Made by a program: the position numbers and the translations under genes. Below are positions 9,865 through 23,500 of a DNA stretch of 64,000 nt, in pieces. The notes beneath the pieces are model-generated. The model saw only the letters and a list, made by a program, of their open reading frames with translations. It was not told the origin of the DNA and did no database searches. The DNA comes from Pictodentalium vernedei (lineage: Eukaryota; Mollusca; Scaphopoda; Dentaliida; Dentaliidae), in the NCBI GenBank assembly GCA_031216915.1, contig CM062293.1, positions 152,342,285-152,406,284 of the forward strand, in the 5' to 3' direction. The first letter of the stretch is position 1; each line of letters begins with the position of its first letter.

Positions 9865-9947
9865 GGGCTATAGCTCAGTAAGTTCAGGCGTTCGCTTTGT
9901 TGTATGAAAAGTGCGTGGTCGATGCGATGTGAGTTCAAAACCCATCT
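9865..9947 (+). mobile_element. tRNA-like (SINE head) module of the unit
   Basis: GGGCTATAGCTCAGTAAGTTCAG resembles a tRNA 5' half with an A box (9871-9888), and GAGTTCAAAACCC (9931-9943) resembles a B box. The T-stem is imperfect and the 3' acceptor strand does not pair with the 5' one, so this is a decayed tRNA-derived SINE head. Equivalent modules start at 14176, 18556, 22860, 27230, 31599, 35975, 40352 (A box altered to TAAAGCTCAG), 53520, 57897 and 62277. The short units 9-11 lack it. Weak Pol III promoter activity is possible but not shown. Confidence 0.6.
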
Positions 9948-10354
9948 CTTTTTAATATTTTGCCCATTATCCTAACACATACATTTTTTCCTTTGTTCTG
10001 GTTGCATCGTCATCTATAGAACGTGTTTTCGCAAATTAGCTGGTCGAAAGGCTGGGATACTCCACAATCACATTTAAACAAAAATGTTGAAAAACAACCA
10101 ATTGCCGCAAAAAACAGACCATTTCTCCTCAAGCCACATTGACTAATTAGGTGCGCTATTACCTTGCAAAAGTTAAGTAAAATAACGAGACGATAATCAC
10201 TGTTTGATGATGCCTTTTGTCTGTTCAGCACCACTGTCTGCCAGATTTAATATTTCCTTGAAATGAAAGATTGCGAATATTCTCTACTACACTTAATAAA
10301 CAGCCCTTCTGACAAACTAAAAGTGTATGTGCAATGGCACTCTTTATTACCACC

Positions 10355-10648
10355 ATCCCTCGTTCAGTCCTTGGGCAAGGCACTCAACTCCGATTATCCA
10401 CCTGGGGGCACGATGACGCTGTGTACTAAGATGTACTTCACGTCGATGGGGCGCATGTCTTCAACCAATCTAATCCTGCCTGTGCAGCAGTGAGGAGTTA
10501 AGATGTTGGGGAGCTGGCATCTGCTCGTCGTTGGTCGGTGGTTCTCTCTGGGTACTCCTGCTTCATCCATCCATAAAACTCTCACCGTCACCATTTGACC
10601 TTGGCTGTCAAAGTGTCGTTAAACTCTAATAAATAAATAAATAATAAA
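10355..10648 (+). mobile_element. SINE-like module with (AATA)n tail in the unit
   Basis: The module contains GAGTCCTTGGGCAAGGCACT-type sequence, a central region shared with the dispersed copies at 1588-1905 and 1955-2170, and a 3' tail CTCTAATAAATAAATAAATA (about 10622-10648). The tail on the plus strand sets the orientation. It may be the 3' part of one composite SINE that begins with the tRNA-like module at 9865, or a separate insertion. In units 9-11 the 5' part is deleted and only the portion from CAGCAGTGAGG onward remains. Confidence 0.6.
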
Positions 10649-11261
10649 TTACCACCATAGGCAATTTCTTCCATGTTATGTCATTGGTGAGGCCCTCAAT
10701 TTCATCTGTCCAAGCGGGAGCAGTTTATGCATTGTGCAAATCCGTCCAACAGGTTAATGGTACACTACCCTTCAACCAATGCTAGAGCTGCATGAGCCGT
10801 TTCAGTAAGTTAGGAAGTAAGGTAGTAGATAGCTGCCGCAGGATGGTTCTCTCCATGCTATCCGTACTCTTTCATCCGACACAATACAAATCAGGTTGGT
10901 AAATGAGTCACGATACCCCAATAATAAACAAACAAATGCTTTCCATGACTACAAACTTTAAATTTTCTGTGTATTTTGAGTTAAAAGATGTTTCTTTCAC
11001 AGAATGACTGGTAAGGTGTCTCTACTTACAAGTTAGGCAACTTTTGGAGCTAACCTGGGGCGGCGGACTAGTGTCAATATTCCATGTGCTATAGTGTGTG
11101 TGTCAGTTTTTATGGATAGCATACCTTCAAAGCGTGTGTATGGAATAGTTTGTTTTGGAGGGAGCGTTGTATTTCAGTTTTACATTTTAGATCCCTCAAT
11201 CTTCTTTTTGTCTTAATTTGCCACTCGAGGGTTTATCTGGAATATTTTTCGATATGCATGT

Positions 11262-11860
11262 ATAGAGGCGGGAGTCACGGTGGGTATGGAAAGCGTTCAC
11301 GTTACAACGATTAGTGTTTCACAGTTGATGTTTAGATTCCTACCTCCTGGTTTCCTACCTCTTCCTCTGTTTATCCCGGCTGAACATTAATTTAATGTAT
11401 CATACTGAAGGTGAATGAATATTTTAGAGGGGAGCCGTTTGATCTGATATTTAGGTTCACATCCGACTTGTTTCATCATTTACTGGGCATTAGGTACCTA
11501 AACACGCTGGTCCTGGTTTTGCTCGGCTGTCGTTTAAGATAGTTTGCTTCAAACAAGCGAATGGTAACGTTCGTTCCATATTGTAGCCCTGGGAACGTTA
11601 TGTACAGTTTAAGACGAGTCTCTCTTCAAACTACCCAGATTTATTATCGCGAAGAATTGTTAGCCGATTTGTGTGATTACTGGCCTTGATATTAGGTAAT
11701 TTTATGTGTTGGTCAGTATTAATTCTGTGTCAGTATTAATTCAGGTAGGTCACACAACGAAATTGGGATTCGTTGGAAAGTTCATGCCTTTCATGTAACA
11801 GCCAAAAATCGAAACTATGGACTCTTCTATTCTAAGTTGCGAACTTGTATACGCCAGTGT
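11262..11860 (+). other. 599-bp segment of the unit absent from the diverged relative
   Basis: In the relative at 4237-5303 the sequence matching unit 1 up to GATATGCATGT (11251-11261) runs directly into the sequence matching TCCAGTTAAG (from 11861). In the array 599 bp lie between, bounded by TGT on both sides. It may be an insertion into the ancestor of the array or a deletion in the relative. It has no terminal inverted repeats I can see. The 73-bp duplication lies inside it. Confidence 0.6.
11594..11666 (+). repeat. 73-bp monomer, single copy in unit 1
   Basis: Runs from AACGTTATGTACAG to GAATTGTTAGCCG. It is single here and in unit 3 (from about 20285), doubled in unit 2 and in units 4-13. 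Confidence 0.92.
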
Positions 11861-11880
11861 TCCAGTTAAGAATTCCACAT

Positions 11881-14800
11881 TTATGTTAATGTGAATGAGG
11901 TGTTCACTCACCACACAGAAACTGTTAAAATGACTTCAATAATTCAGAAGATAAGATTTCACAAGAATAAAATCGTGAACTATGGAAAATTTTATGCGTG
12001 TCACTTATTGGTTTAGTCAACTAAAAAACTTTTTTTTTTCAATTGTTTGCCTATGGTTACCCTTATGAAATTTCTCAAAAAACTTCAAATTTTTTTTGGC
12101 CCATTTTATGATGCAAAAATGTTCTACATATAAAAATACCATTGTTTTCACATTTTCTGCTGCTGAAATCGCTTGTTCTGACTGAATAAATCAACTTGAA
12201 GTACAGAATGGGTATCACTGTAGGCCTAAATTCAACTTTTCCGGCAATGACAGCCATATGTTCACGCACAGTGTCACTTTCCATACATTATAAAATCGGG
12301 ACTCGGAGTTTCACTCGTTAGAAATATGAAACACGAGTCAAACAAAATTCACCCATATTCTTTCTGAACAGACTGAATGAATAATCTTCATTTCATTTTT
12401 AATGTTCCATCTATTCAAAATATAGCTGTCACAGCCGACAGAAAAAAAATTGTCAATTCCAATCGTTTGTTTTTCAGTACTTCTATAGGAAAGCAACTTC
12501 TGCGATTTGGAAGACTGCAGTATTTTCGATTATACCTCCATAGCAACTTCTGATCAGAAAGGCGGAGGTAAGTGAGTCTGAAAACTAATGATGCCTTCCA
12601 GAAGCTAATTTTGATTATTCCCTTTTGAAAATGGAAAGGCCTTCATTATATACGATTGAGCAAACCCCGAATAGAAATGACGCTTGAATATCAGTCAATA
12701 CAGGCATCGAAGAAACTGATTTTAAGCCACTTGAAAGGTGTTTTCCTACACGTGAGGCCAGGCTTGGTGGGGTAATTCTGCTGCCGAGAGATATTCCTAC
12801 AAACACAATGACGTGTATGTAGATAACGGTGTGCGAGGTGATAAGGGTGGATTTGCTTCGGATATCCCCAAGCATAGTCCCATAATTGTGCAATGCTATG
12901 GGATGAGCTTTTACTAAAATTTTCCAGCTAAGTTTGTCAGTGGTCATTTAGAGTAAAAAGAGTACGTTTTGAACAAATTCAATTTTAAATTCTTTGAGTT
13001 ATTTGGGGCGCAGATTTTCGATATGTGCTTATACCCAAATCACAGACTATAATGATTTGTACTTTTCAGTGGAGGGCTCGGCTGAACTATGTTTAGTCCT
13101 GCCAATACTTCAACCACCCCCCCCCCCCCCACACACACACACATACGCACACATACGCACGTATAAGCTATAGACTAGGGAGTGCATTTACGCAACAGCT
13201 GACGCGTTTATGTTTTATAATAGTATTCATGAGCGTATTCTTGTATGGGCCCTGGGAACTACAGAAGTGATGTTAATTGGGGTGGACATGTTGTGCGTTA
13301 CTGCTTTAATATGACCCAGGGCCCAAACAAAGCCTTGCGTGTTTCTTCTCTGAAGAGGCATCATAATTGTAAACAATAATCTAACCTTCATTTTGGTATG
13401 TTTAATAGCCATTATTTAGGGGTGAATACTCGGTGGGTGTGACCTAAAATGCCAGTAAACAATTAGGTGGTGGTTAAATTCTGAGTCTTTGGAACTCTGA
13501 AATTGTTTTTTCCTAATAGGTGTTGTCCCTTCATCAGGGGCCCCTCGCATCTTCAGAATTGTCAATCTAAACGATATACGGGCGATTCTGTACTCCAGAA
13601 ACATACGTAACGTGACTGAGAATAGATGGGATGTATGGACAAAAATATGGACAGAGGTAAAAAATAAGTGCCAATTCGGTGAAATTTCTCAAATTTTCGA
13701 AAATACGCTTTTTTATTAACACGATTTTCAGTGGGTCAAAAGGATCTTTCTCTTTAGTGAGATGCTCTGGATTTTGGCCCAGAACATCGGCACTTTCTAT
13801 TCACTCCTTTTTGGGATATTTGTGCTCAAATTTTGACCCCGGGTGATGATATTTTGTACCAAAATAAGTGCCAACATCAGTCAGTTGTTACTATTTATAG
13901 TACCTCTGAATGTTAAGACTCCATTCTGGACACCTGAACAGGTCCCCCGCCAAAAAATCGTCTGCTCAGTCATCACGCTGGTTTATAGTGTAACACATCA
14001 CAGCTGCTTTGTTTCTGTTGATTTTTTGTTATTAAAAACTAGCGTATTGTTCCATATACCCCCCATCTTCCTCATGTACTCGAAAATGTACATTATTATC
14101 TCCTCTAGAAACAGAATGATGGAGGTCTAACAGTTTAAAGTTTTCCAGTTATATACTGCCACAAGATTTTGATTCGGGCTATAGCTCAGTAAGTTCAGAC
14201 GTTCACTTTGTTGTATGAAAAGTGCGTGGTCGATGTGATGTGAGTTCAAAACCCTTCTCTTCTTAATATTTTGCCCATTATCCTAACACATACATTTTTC
14301 CTTTGTTCTGGTTGCATCGTCATTTATAGAACGTGTTTTCGCAAATTAGCTGGTCGAAAGGCTGGGATACTCCACAATCACATTTAAACAAAAATGTTGA
14401 AAAACAACCAATTGCCGAAAAAAACAGACCATTTCTCCTCAAGCCACATTGTCTAATTAGGTGCGCTATTACCTTGCAAACGTTAAGTCAAATAACGAGA
14501 CGATAATCACTGTTTGATGATGCCTTTTGTCTGTTCAGCACCACTGTCTGCCAGATTTAATATTTCCATGAAATGAAAGCTTGCGAATATTCTCTACTAC
14601 ACTTAATAAACAGCCCTTCTGACAAACTAAAAGTGTATGTGCAATGGCACTCTTTATTACCACCATCCCGCATTGAGTCCTTGGGCAAGGCACTCAAATC
14701 AGATTATCCACCTGGGGGCACGATGACGCTGTGTACTAAGATGTACTTCACGTCGATGGGGCGCATGTCTTCAACCAATCTAATCCTGCCTGTGCAGCAG

Positions 14801-16263
14801 TGAGGAGTTAAGATGTTTGGGAGCTGGCATCTGCTCGTCGTTGGTCGGTGGTTCTCTCTGGGTACTCCTGCTTCCTCCATCCATAAAACTGTCACCGTCA
14901 CCATTTGACCTTGGCTGTCAAAGTGTCGTTAAACTCTAATAAATAAATAAATAATAAATTACCACCATATGCAATTTCTTCTATGTTATGTCATTGGTGA
15001 GGCCCTCAATTTCATCTGTCCAGGTGGGAGCAGTTTGTGCATTGTGCAAATCCGTCCAACAGGTTAATGGTACACTACCCTTCAACCACTGCTAGAGCTG
15101 CACGAGCCGTTTCAGTAAGTTAGGAAGTAAGGTAGTAGATAGCTGCCGCAGGATCGTTCTCTCCATGCTATCCGTACTCTTTCATCCGACACAATACAAA
15201 TCAGGTTGGTAAAAGAGTCACGATACCCCAATAATAAACAAACCAATGCTTTCCATGACTACAAACTTTAAATTTTCTGTGTATTTTGAGTTAAAAGATG
15301 TTTCTTTCACAGAATGACTGGTAAGGTGTCTCTACTTACAAGTTAGGCAACTTTTGGAGCTAACCTGGGGCGGCGGACTAGTGTCAATATTCCATGTGCT
15401 ATAGCGTGTGTGTCAGTTTTTATGGATAGCATACCTTCAAAGCGCGTGTATGGAATAGTTTGTTTTGGAGGGAGCATTGTATTTCAGTTTTACATTTTAG
15501 ATCCCTCAATCTTCTTTTCGTCTTAATTTGCCACTCGAGGGTTTATCTGGAATATTTTTCGATATGCATGTATAGAGGCGGGAGTCACGGTGGGTATGGA
15601 AAGCGTTCACGTTACAACGATTAGTGTTTGACAGTTGATGTTTAGATTCCTACCTCCTGGTTTCCTACCTCTTCCTCTGTTTATCTCGGCTGAACATTAA
15701 TTTAATGTATCATACTGGAGGTGAATGAATATTTTAGAGGGGAGCCGTTTGATCTGATATTTAGGTTCACATCCGACTTGTTTCATCATTTACTGGGCAT
15801 TAGGTACCTAAACACGCTGGTCCAGGCTTTGCTCGGCTGCCGTTTAAGATAGTTTGCATCAAACAAGCGAATGGTAACGTTCGTTCCATATTGTAGACCT
15901 GGGAATGTTATGTACAGTTTAAGACGAGTCTCTCTTCAAACTACCCAGATCTGTTATCGCGAAGAATTGTTAGCCGAACGTTATGTACAGTTTAAGACGA
16001 GTCTCTCTTCAAACTACCCAGATCTATTATCGCGAAGAATTGTTAGCCGATTTGTGTGATTACTGGCCTTGGTATTGGGTAATTTTATGTGTTGATCAGT
16101 ATTAATTCTGTGTCAGTATTAATTCAGGTAGGTCACACAGCGAAATGGGGATTCGTTGGAAAGTTCAAGCCTTTCATGTAACAGCCAAAGATCAAAACTA
16201 TGGACTCTTCTATTATAAGTTGCGAACTTGTATACGCCAGTGTTCCAGTTAAGAATTTAACAT
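11881..16263 (+). repeat. array unit 2 (4383 bp, subfamily A)
   Basis: Subfamily A variants as in units 1 and 3, but with the 73-bp segment doubled, which accounts for most of the length difference from its neighbours. Confidence 0.95.
15904..16049 (+). repeat. 73-bp tandem duplication in unit 2
   Basis: Copies at 15904-15976 and 15977-16049. Equivalent doubled segments lie at 24587-24732, 28955-29100, 33329-33474, 37709-37854, 42081-42226, 45012-45157, 47942-48087, 50869-51014, 55249-55394 and 59626-59771. Because 73 is not a multiple of three, the open frame across it reads the two copies in different phases, which argues against coding. Confidence 0.95.
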
Positions 16264-19200
16264 TTATGATAATGTGAATGAGGTGTTCACTCACCACACA
16301 GAAACTGTTAAAATGACTTCAATAATTCAGAAGATAAGATTTCACAAGAATAAAATCGTGAACTATGGAAAATTGTATGCGTGTCACTTATTGGTTTAGT
16401 CAACTAAAAAACTTTTTTTTTTCAATTGTTTGCCTATGGTTACCCTTATGAAATTTCTCAAAAAACTTCAAATTTTTTTTGGCCCATTTTATGATGCAAA
16501 AATGTTCTACATATAAAAATACCATTGTTTTCAGATTTTCTGCTGCTGAAATCGCTTGTTCTGACTGAATAAATCAACTTGAAGTACAGAATGGGTATCA
16601 CTGTAGGCCTAAATTCAACTTTTCCGGCAATGAGAGCCATATGTTCACGCACAGTGTCACTTTCCATACATTATAAAATCGGAACTCGGAGTTTCACTCG
16701 TTAGAAATATGAAACACGAGTCAAACAAAATTCACCCATATTCTTTCTGAACAGACTGAATGAATAATCTTCATTTCATTTTTAGTGTTCCATCTATTCA
16801 AAATATAGCTGTCACAGCCGACAGAAAAAAATTTGTCCATTCTAATCGTTTGTTTTTCAGTACTTCAAAAGGAAAGCAACTTCTGCGATTTGGAAGACTG
16901 CAGTATTTTCGATTATACCTCCATAGCAACTTCTGATCAGAAAGGCGGAGGTAAGTGAGTCTGAAAACTAATGATGCCTTCCAGAAGCTAATTTTGATTA
17001 TTCCCTTTTGAAAATGGAAAGGCCTCCATTATATACGATTGAGCAAACCCCGAATAGAAATGACGCTTGAATATCAGTCAATACAGGCATCTAAGAAACT
17101 GATTTTAAGCCACTTGAAAGGTTTTTTCCCACACGGGAGGCCAGGTTTGGTGGGGTAATTTTGCTGCCGAGAGATATTCCTACAAACACAATGACGTGTA
17201 TGTAGATAACGGTGTGCGAGGTGATAAGGGTGGATTTGCTTCGGATATCCCCAAGCATAGTCCCATAATTGTGCAATGCTATGGGATGAGCATTTACTAA
17301 AATTTTCCAGCTAAGTTTGTCAGTGGTCATTTAGAGTAAAAAGAGTACGTTTTGAACAAATTCAATTTTAAATTCTTTGAGTTATTTGGGGCGCAGATTT
17401 TCGATATGTGCTTATACCCAAATCACAGACTATAATGATTTGTACTTTTCAGTGGAGGGCTCGGCTGAACTATGTTTAGTCCTGCCAATACTTCAACCCC
17501 CCACCCCCCCACACACACACACATACGCACACATACGCACGTAGAAGCTATAGACTAGGGAGTGCATTTACGCAACAGCTGACGCGTTTATGTTTTATAA
17601 TAGTATTCATGAGCGTATTCTTGTATGGGCCCTGGGAACTACAGAAGTGATGTTAATTGGGGTGGACACGTTGTGCGTTACTGCTTTAATATGACCCAGG
17701 GCCCAAACAAAGCCTTGCGTGTTTCTTCTCTGAAGAGGCATCATAATTGTAAACAATAATCTAACCTTCATTTTGGTATGTTTAATAGCCATTATTTAGG
17801 CGTGAATACTGGGTGGGTGTGACCTAAAATGCCAGTAAACAATTAGGTGGTGGTTAAATTCTGAGTCTTTGGAACTCTGAAATTGTTTTTTCCTAATAGG
17901 TGTTGTCCCTTCATCAGGGGGCCCTCGCATCTTCAGAATTGTCAATCTAAACGATATACGGGCGATTCTGTACTCCAGAAACATACGTAACGTGACTGAG
18001 AATAGATTGGATGTATGGACAAAAATATGGACAGAGGTAAAAAATAAGTGCCAATTCGGTAAAATTTCACAAATTTTCGAAAATACGCTTTTTTATTAAC
18101 ACGATTTTCAGTGGGTCAAAAGGATCTTTCTCTTTAGTGAGATGCTCTGGATTTTGGCCCAGAACATCGGCACTTTCTATTCACTCCTTTTTGGGATATT
18201 TGTGCTCAAATTTTGACCCCGGGCGATGATATTTTGTACCAAAATAAGTGCCAACATCAGTCAGTTGTTACTATTTATAGTACCTCTGAATGTTAAGACT
18301 CCATTCTGGACACCTGAACAGATCCCCCGCCAAAAAATCGTCTGCTCAGTCATCACGCTGGTTTATAGTGTAACATATCACAGCTGCTTTGTTTCTGTTG
18401 ATTTTTTGTTATTAAAAACTAGCGTATTGTTCCATATACCCCCCATCTCCCTCATGTACTCGAAAATGTACATTATTATCTCCTCTAGAAACGGAACGAT
18501 GGAGGTCTAACAGTTTAAAGTTTTCCAGTTATATACTGCCACAAGAAATTGATTCGGGCTATAGCTCAGTAAGTTCAGGCGTTCGCTTTGTTGTATGAAA
18601 AGTGCGTGGTCGATGCGATGTGAGTTCAAAACCCATCTCTTCTTAATACTTTGCCCATTATCCTAACACATACATTTTTTCCTTTGTTCTGCTTGCATCG
18701 TCATTTATAGAAGGTGTTTTCGCAAATTAGCTGGTCGAAAGGCTGGGATACTCCACAATCACATTTAAACAAAAATGTTGAAAAACAACCAATTGCCGCA
18801 AAAAAAAACAGACCATTTCTCCTCAAGCCACATTGTCTAATTAGGTGCGCTATTACCTTGCAAACGTTAAGTCAAATAACGAGACGATAATCACTGTTTG
18901 ATGATGCCTTTTGTCTGTTCAGCACCACTGTCTGCCAGATTTAATATTTCCTTGAAATGAAAGCTTGCGAATATTCTCTACTACACTTAATAAACAGCCC
19001 TTCTGACAAACTAAAAGTGTATGTGCAATGACACTCTTCATTACCACCATCCCGCGCTGAGTCCTTGGGCAAGGCATTCAACTCAGATTATCCACCTGGG
19101 GGCACGATGACGCTGTGTACTAAGATGTACTTCACGTCGATGGGGCGCATGTCTTCAACCAATCTAATCCTGCCTGTGCAGCAGTGAGGAGTTAAGATGT

Positions 19201-20574
19201 TTGGGAGCTGGCATCTGCTCGTCGTTGGTCGGTGGTTCTCTCTGGGTACTCCTGCTTCTTCCATCCATAAAACTGTCACCGTCACCATTTGACCTTGGCT
19301 GTCAAAGTGTCGTTAAACTCTAATAAATAAATAAATAAAAAATTACCACCATAGGCAATTTCTTCTATGTTATGTCATTGGTGAGGCCCTCAATTTCATC
19401 TGTCCAGGTGGGAGCAGTTTGTGCATTGTGCAAATCCGTCCAACAGGTTAATGGTACACTACCCTTCAACCACTGCTAGAGCTGCATGAGCCGTTTCAGT
19501 AAGTTAGAAAGTAAGGTAGTAGATAGCTGCCGCAGGATCGTTCTCTCCATGCTATCCGTACTCTTTCATCCGACACAATACAAATCAGGTTGGTAAAAGA
19601 GTCACGATACCGCAATAATAAACAAACAAATGCTTTCCATGACTACAAACTTTAAATTTTCTGTGTATTTTGAGTTAAAAGATATTTCTTTCACAGAATG
19701 ACTGGTAAGGTGTCTCTACTCTCAAGTTAGGCAACTTTTGGAGCTAACCTGGGGCGGCGGACTAGTGTCAATATTCCATGTGCTATAGTGTGTGTGTCAG
19801 TTTTTATGGATAGCATACCTTCAAAGCGTGTGTATGGAATAGTTTGTTTTGGAGGGAGCGTTGTATTTCAGTTTTACATTTTAGATCCCTCAATCTTCGT
19901 TTCGTCTTAATTTGCCACTCGAGGGTTTATCTGGAATATTTTTCGATATGCATGTATAGAGGCGGGAGTCACGGTGGGTATGGAAAGCGTTCACGTTACA
20001 ACGATTAGTGTTTGACAGTTGATGTTTAGATTCCTACCTCCTGGTTTCCTACCTCTTCCTCTGTTTATCTCGGCTGAACATTAATTTAATGTATCATACT
20101 GGAGGTGAATGAATATTTTAGAGGGGAGCCGTTTGATCTGATATTTAGGTTCACATCCGACTTGTTTCATCATTTACTGGGCATTAGGTACCTAAACACG
20201 CTGGTCCTGGTTTTGCTCAGCTGCCGTTTAAGATAGTTTGCATCAAACAAGCGAATGGTAACGTTCGTTCCATATTGTAGCCCTGGGAATGTTATGTACA
20301 GTTTAAGACGAGTCTCTCTTCAAACTACCCAGATCTATTATCGCGAAGAATTGTTAGCCGATTTGTGTGATTACTGGCCTTGGTATTGGGTAATTTTATG
20401 TGTTGATCAGTATTGATGCTGTGTCAGTATTAATTCAGGTAGGTCACACAGCGAAATTAGGATTCGTTGGAAAGTTCAAGCCTTTCATGTAACAGCCAAA
20501 GATCAAAACTATGGACTCTTCTATTATAAGTTGCGAACTTGTATACGCCAGTGTTCCAGTTAAGAATTCAACAT
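16264..20574 (+). repeat. array unit 3 (4311 bp, subfamily A)
   Basis: Last subfamily A unit; single 73-bp segment. Base changes relative to unit 1 are scattered. Confidence 0.95.
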
Positions 20575-23500
20575 TTATGATAATGTGAATGAGGTGTTCA
20601 CTCACCACACAGAAACTGTTAAAATGACTTCAATAATTCAGAAGATAAGATTTCACAAGAATAAAATCGTGAACTATGGAAAATTTTATGCGTGTCACTT
20701 ATTGGTTTAGTCAACTAAAAAACTTTTTTTTTCAATTGTTTGCCTATGGTTACCCTTATGAAATTTCTCAAAAAACTTCAAATTTTTTTTGGCCCATTTT
20801 ATGATGCAAAAATGTTCTACATATAAAAATACTTTTGTTTTCACATTTTCTGCTGCTGAAATCGCTTGTTGTGACTGAATAAATCAACTTGAAGTACAGA
20901 ATGGGTATCACTGTAGGCCTAAATTCAACTTTTCCGGCAATGAGAGCCATAGGTTCACGCACAGTGTCACTTTCCATACATTATAAAATCGGGACTCGGA
21001 GTTTCACTCGTTAGAAATATGAAAGACGAGTCAAACAAAATTCACCCATATTCTTTCAGAACAGACTGAATAAATAATCTTCAATTCATTTTTAGTGTTC
21101 CATCTCTTCAAAATATAGCTGTCACAGCCGACAGAAAATGATTTGTCAATTCCAATCGTTTGTTTTTCAGTACTTCTATAGGAAAGCAACTTCTGCGATT
21201 TGGAAGACTGCAGTATTTTCGATTATACCTCCATAGCAACTTCTGATCAGAAAGGCGGAGGTAAGTGAGTCTGAAAACTAATGATGCCTTCCAGAAGCTA
21301 ATTTTGATTATTCCCTTTTGAAAATGGAAAGGCATTCATTATATACGACTGAGCAAACCCCGAATAGAAATGACGCTTGAATATCGGTCAATACAGCCAT
21401 CGAAGAAACTGATTTTAAGCCACTTGAAAGGTGTTTTCCTACACGGGAGGCCAGGCTTGGTGGGGTAATTTTGCTGCCGAGAGATATTCCTACAAACACA
21501 ATGACGTGTATGTAGATAACGGTGTGCGAGGTGATAAGGGTGGATTTGCTTCGGATACCCCCAAGCATAGTCCCATAATTGTGCAATGCTATGGGATGAG
21601 CTTTTACTAAAATTTTCCAGCTAAGTTTGTCAGTGGTCATTTAGAGTAAAAAGAGTACGTTTTGAACAAATTCAATTTTTAAATTCTTTGAGTTACTTGG
21701 GGTGCAGATTTTCGATGTGTGCTTATACCCAAATCACAGACTATAATGATTTGTACTTTTCAGTGGAGGGCTCGGCTGAACTATGTTTAGTCCTGCCAAT
21801 ACTTCAGCCCCCCCCCCCCCCCACACACACACATACATACGCACATATAAGCTATAGACTAGGGAGAGCATTTACGCAACAGCTGACGCGTTTATGTTTT
21901 ATAATAGTACACATGAGCGTATTCTTGTATGGGCCCTAGGAACTAAAGAAGTGATGTTAATTGGGGTGGACACGTTGTGCGTTACTGCTTTAATATGACC
22001 CAGGGCCCAAACAAAGCCTTGCGTCTTTCTTCTCTGAAGAGGCATCATAATTGTAAACAATAAGCTAAACTTCATTTTGTAATGTTTAATAGCCATTATT
22101 TAGGCGTGAATACTGGGTGGGTGTGACCTAAAATGCCAGTAAACAATTAGGTGGTGGCTAAATTCTGAGTCTTTGGAACTCTGAAATTGGTTTTTCCTAA
22201 TAGGTGTTGTCCCTTCATCAGGGGGCCTTCGCATCTTCAGAATTGTCAATCTAAACGATATACTGGCGATTCTGTACTCCAGAAACATACGTAACGCCAC
22301 TGAGAATAGATTGGATGTATGGACAAAAAAATGGACAGGGGTAAAAAATAAGTGCCAATTCGGTAAAATTTCACAAATTTTCGAAAATGCGCTTTTTTAT
22401 TAACACGATTTTCTGTGGGTCAAAAGGATCTTTCTCTTTAGTGAGATGCTCTGGATTTTGACCTAGAACATCGGCACTTTCTATTCACTCCTTTTTGGGA
22501 TATTTGTGTTCAAATTTTGACCCCGGGTGATGATATTTTGTACCAAAATAAGTGCCAACATCAGTCAGTTGTTACTATTTATAGTACCTCAGAATGTTAA
22601 GACTCCATTCTGGACACCTGAACAAATCCCCCGCCAAAAAATCGTCTGCTCAGTCATTACGCTGGTTTATAGTGTAACATATCACAGCTGCTTTGTTTCT
22701 GTTGATTCTTTGTTATTAAAAACTAGCGTATTGTTCCATATACCCCCCATCTCCCTCATGTACTCGAAAATGTACATTATTATCTCCTCTAGAAACAGAA
22801 TGATGGAGGTCTAACAGTTTAAAGTTTTCCAGTTATATACTGCCACAAGAAATTGATTCGGGCTATAGCTCAGTAAGTTCAGGCGTTCGCTTTGTTGTAT
22901 GAAAAGTGCGTGGTCGATGCGATGTGAGTTCAAAACCCATCTCTTCTTAATATTTTGCCCATTATCCTAACACATACATTTTTACCTTTGTTCTGGTTGC
23001 ATCGTCATTTATAGAACGTGTTTTCGCAAATTAGCTGGTCGAAAGGCTGGGATACTCCACAATCACATTTAAACAAAAATGTTGAAAAACTACCAATTGC
23101 CGCAAAAAACAGACCATTTCTCCTCAAGCCACATTGTCTAATTAGGTGCGCTATTACCTTGCAAACGTTAAGTCAAATAACGAGACGATAATCACTGTTT
23201 GATGATGCCTTTTGCTGTGCAGCACCATTGTCTGCCAGATTTAATATTTCCTTGAAATGAAAGCTTGCGAATATTCTCTACTACACTTAATAAACAGCCC
23301 TTCTGACAAACTAAAAGTGTATGTGCAATGGCACTCTTTATTACCACCATCCCGCGTTGAGTCCTTGGGCAAGGCACTCAACTCAGATTATCCACCTGGG
23401 GGCACGATGACGCTGTGTACTAAGATGTACTTCACGTCGATGGGGCGCATGTCTTCAACCAATCTAATCCTGCCTGTGCAGCAGTGAGGAGTTAAGATGT

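Larger units (their letters stand above)
7577..11880 (+). repeat. array unit 1 (4304 bp, subfamily A)
   Basis: Edge unit. It carries the subfamily A variants (CTTCATTTCATTTTTAGTG, GGTGGTTAAATTC, AAAATACGC, CCTCTGAATG). The 73-bp segment is single (11594-11666). The poly-C tract is interrupted by A. Confidence 0.95.

Noticed and set aside
9865..9947. A functional tRNA gene in each unit
   Set aside because: The acceptor strands do not pair, the T-stem has a mismatch, and the anticodon arm cannot be placed convincingly. A decayed SINE head explains it better.
12615..12947. A 110-codon minus-strand frame present in most array units (also at 21308, 25682, 30050, 34420, 51962, 56343, 60720)
   Set aside because: It recurs because the DNA is repeated. 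It is shortened by a stop in units 1, 3 and 9-11. It overlaps other open frames on the opposite strand, has no recognisable domain or upstream coding context, and units differ without favouring synonymous sites.
15871..16059. A 62-codon plus-strand frame recurring in the units with doubled 73-bp segments
   Set aside because: It reads the two 73-bp copies in different phases, so the open frame is a by-product of the duplication.
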